Source: Xestospongia bergquistia
Lineage: Eukaryota > Porifera > Demospongiae > Haplosclerida > Petrosiidae
DNA: 64,000 nucleotides
Reading direction: 5' to 3'
Assembly (NCBI GenBank): GCA_963965975.1
Contig: OZ014420.1
Span: 3,126,001 to 3,190,000 of the forward strand
A model generated the notes under the pieces. It was not told the origin of the DNA, made no database searches, and saw only the letters and a program-made list of their open reading frames with translations. Each line of letters opens with the position of its first letter. Positions within the stretch are counted from its first letter, which is position 1. A program made the position numbers and the translations under genes. Shown here one piece after another: positions 63,819 through 64,000 of this stretch.

Positions 63819-63891
63819 ATGGCTGACTTCTCAAAGCGAAAATTGTTTTTTATTAAACCCTCGAAGGTGTGCAATTTGAAGTATGTGAAAG
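63819..63891 (+). CDS. Possible first exon of a gene running off the window
   Basis: ATG at 63819 (purine at -3, G at +4) begins MADFSKRKLFFIKPSKVCNL and stays open to a GGTATGCC donor after 63891. It is basic and has no signal peptide. It is too short to assign, and is proposed only from the start context and donor. Confidence 0.25.
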
Positions 63892-64000
63892 GTATGCCAT
63901 TGAAAATGTATGGAGTTTTCTAGTTTGGTACTTTCTCGTAGTGCTAGAGAGCCAAATTTTATATATAAAATGCGCATTTGCGAGCTAAATCGATTGTGCA

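Overview
The window is animal nuclear DNA. Genes are split by many short GT-AG introns (often 45-80 nt), the sequence is AT-rich, and the products are animal proteins: HMG-CoA reductase, the ceramide transporter CERT, an HCN channel, a G-beta5-like subunit, TRAP-beta, and a basigin/neuroplastin-like Ig protein. Small introns and tight gene spacing suggest an early-branching metazoan, most likely a demosponge. That is an inference, not something read directly from the sequence.

Layout. Positions 1-3295 hold a truncated second copy (copy A) of a convergent pair: lysosomal-type acid phosphatase (plus strand) and HMG-CoA reductase (minus strand). The complete pair (copy B) lies at 36138-45340. 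Copy A is cut inside an HMGCR exon, at the base where a ~25.8 kb satellite array begins (3296-29075). The array has six higher-order units (3.0-5.5 kb), built from 19 subunits of ~1.07 or ~2.0 kb that contain several minisatellites. I see no convincing gene in it. A second, older ~0.1 kb tandem repeat follows (29.1-30.06 kb), then a gene-poor stretch. After that comes a decayed C-terminal fragment of Integrator subunit 2 (32.1-35.0 kb, minus) and an element with ~62 bp inverted ends (35.05-35.99 kb).

From 36.1 kb the window is gene-dense: ACP2-like phosphatase (+), HMGCR (-), CERT (+), a small unassigned ORF (+), G-beta5-like (-), TRAP-beta/SSR2 (+), HCN channel (+), an unassigned two-exon gene (-), a basigin-like Ig membrane protein (-), and possibly the first exon of another plus-strand gene at the right edge.

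Biology. HMGCR makes mevalonate and CERT carries ceramide from ER to Golgi. Their start codons are only 256 bp apart, head to head, so they may share a promoter. The same two genes are neighbours in human (5q13), although in a different orientation, so the linkage may be ancient. The left part of the window shows active genome change: a nearly identical duplicated segment, a nonsense codon in the duplicated phosphatase, an HMGCR copy lacking its membrane half, and a satellite array with clear signs of unequal exchange. The most unusual features are the higher-order satellite fused to a broken HMGCR exon and the orphaned but still open HMGCR catalytic region.
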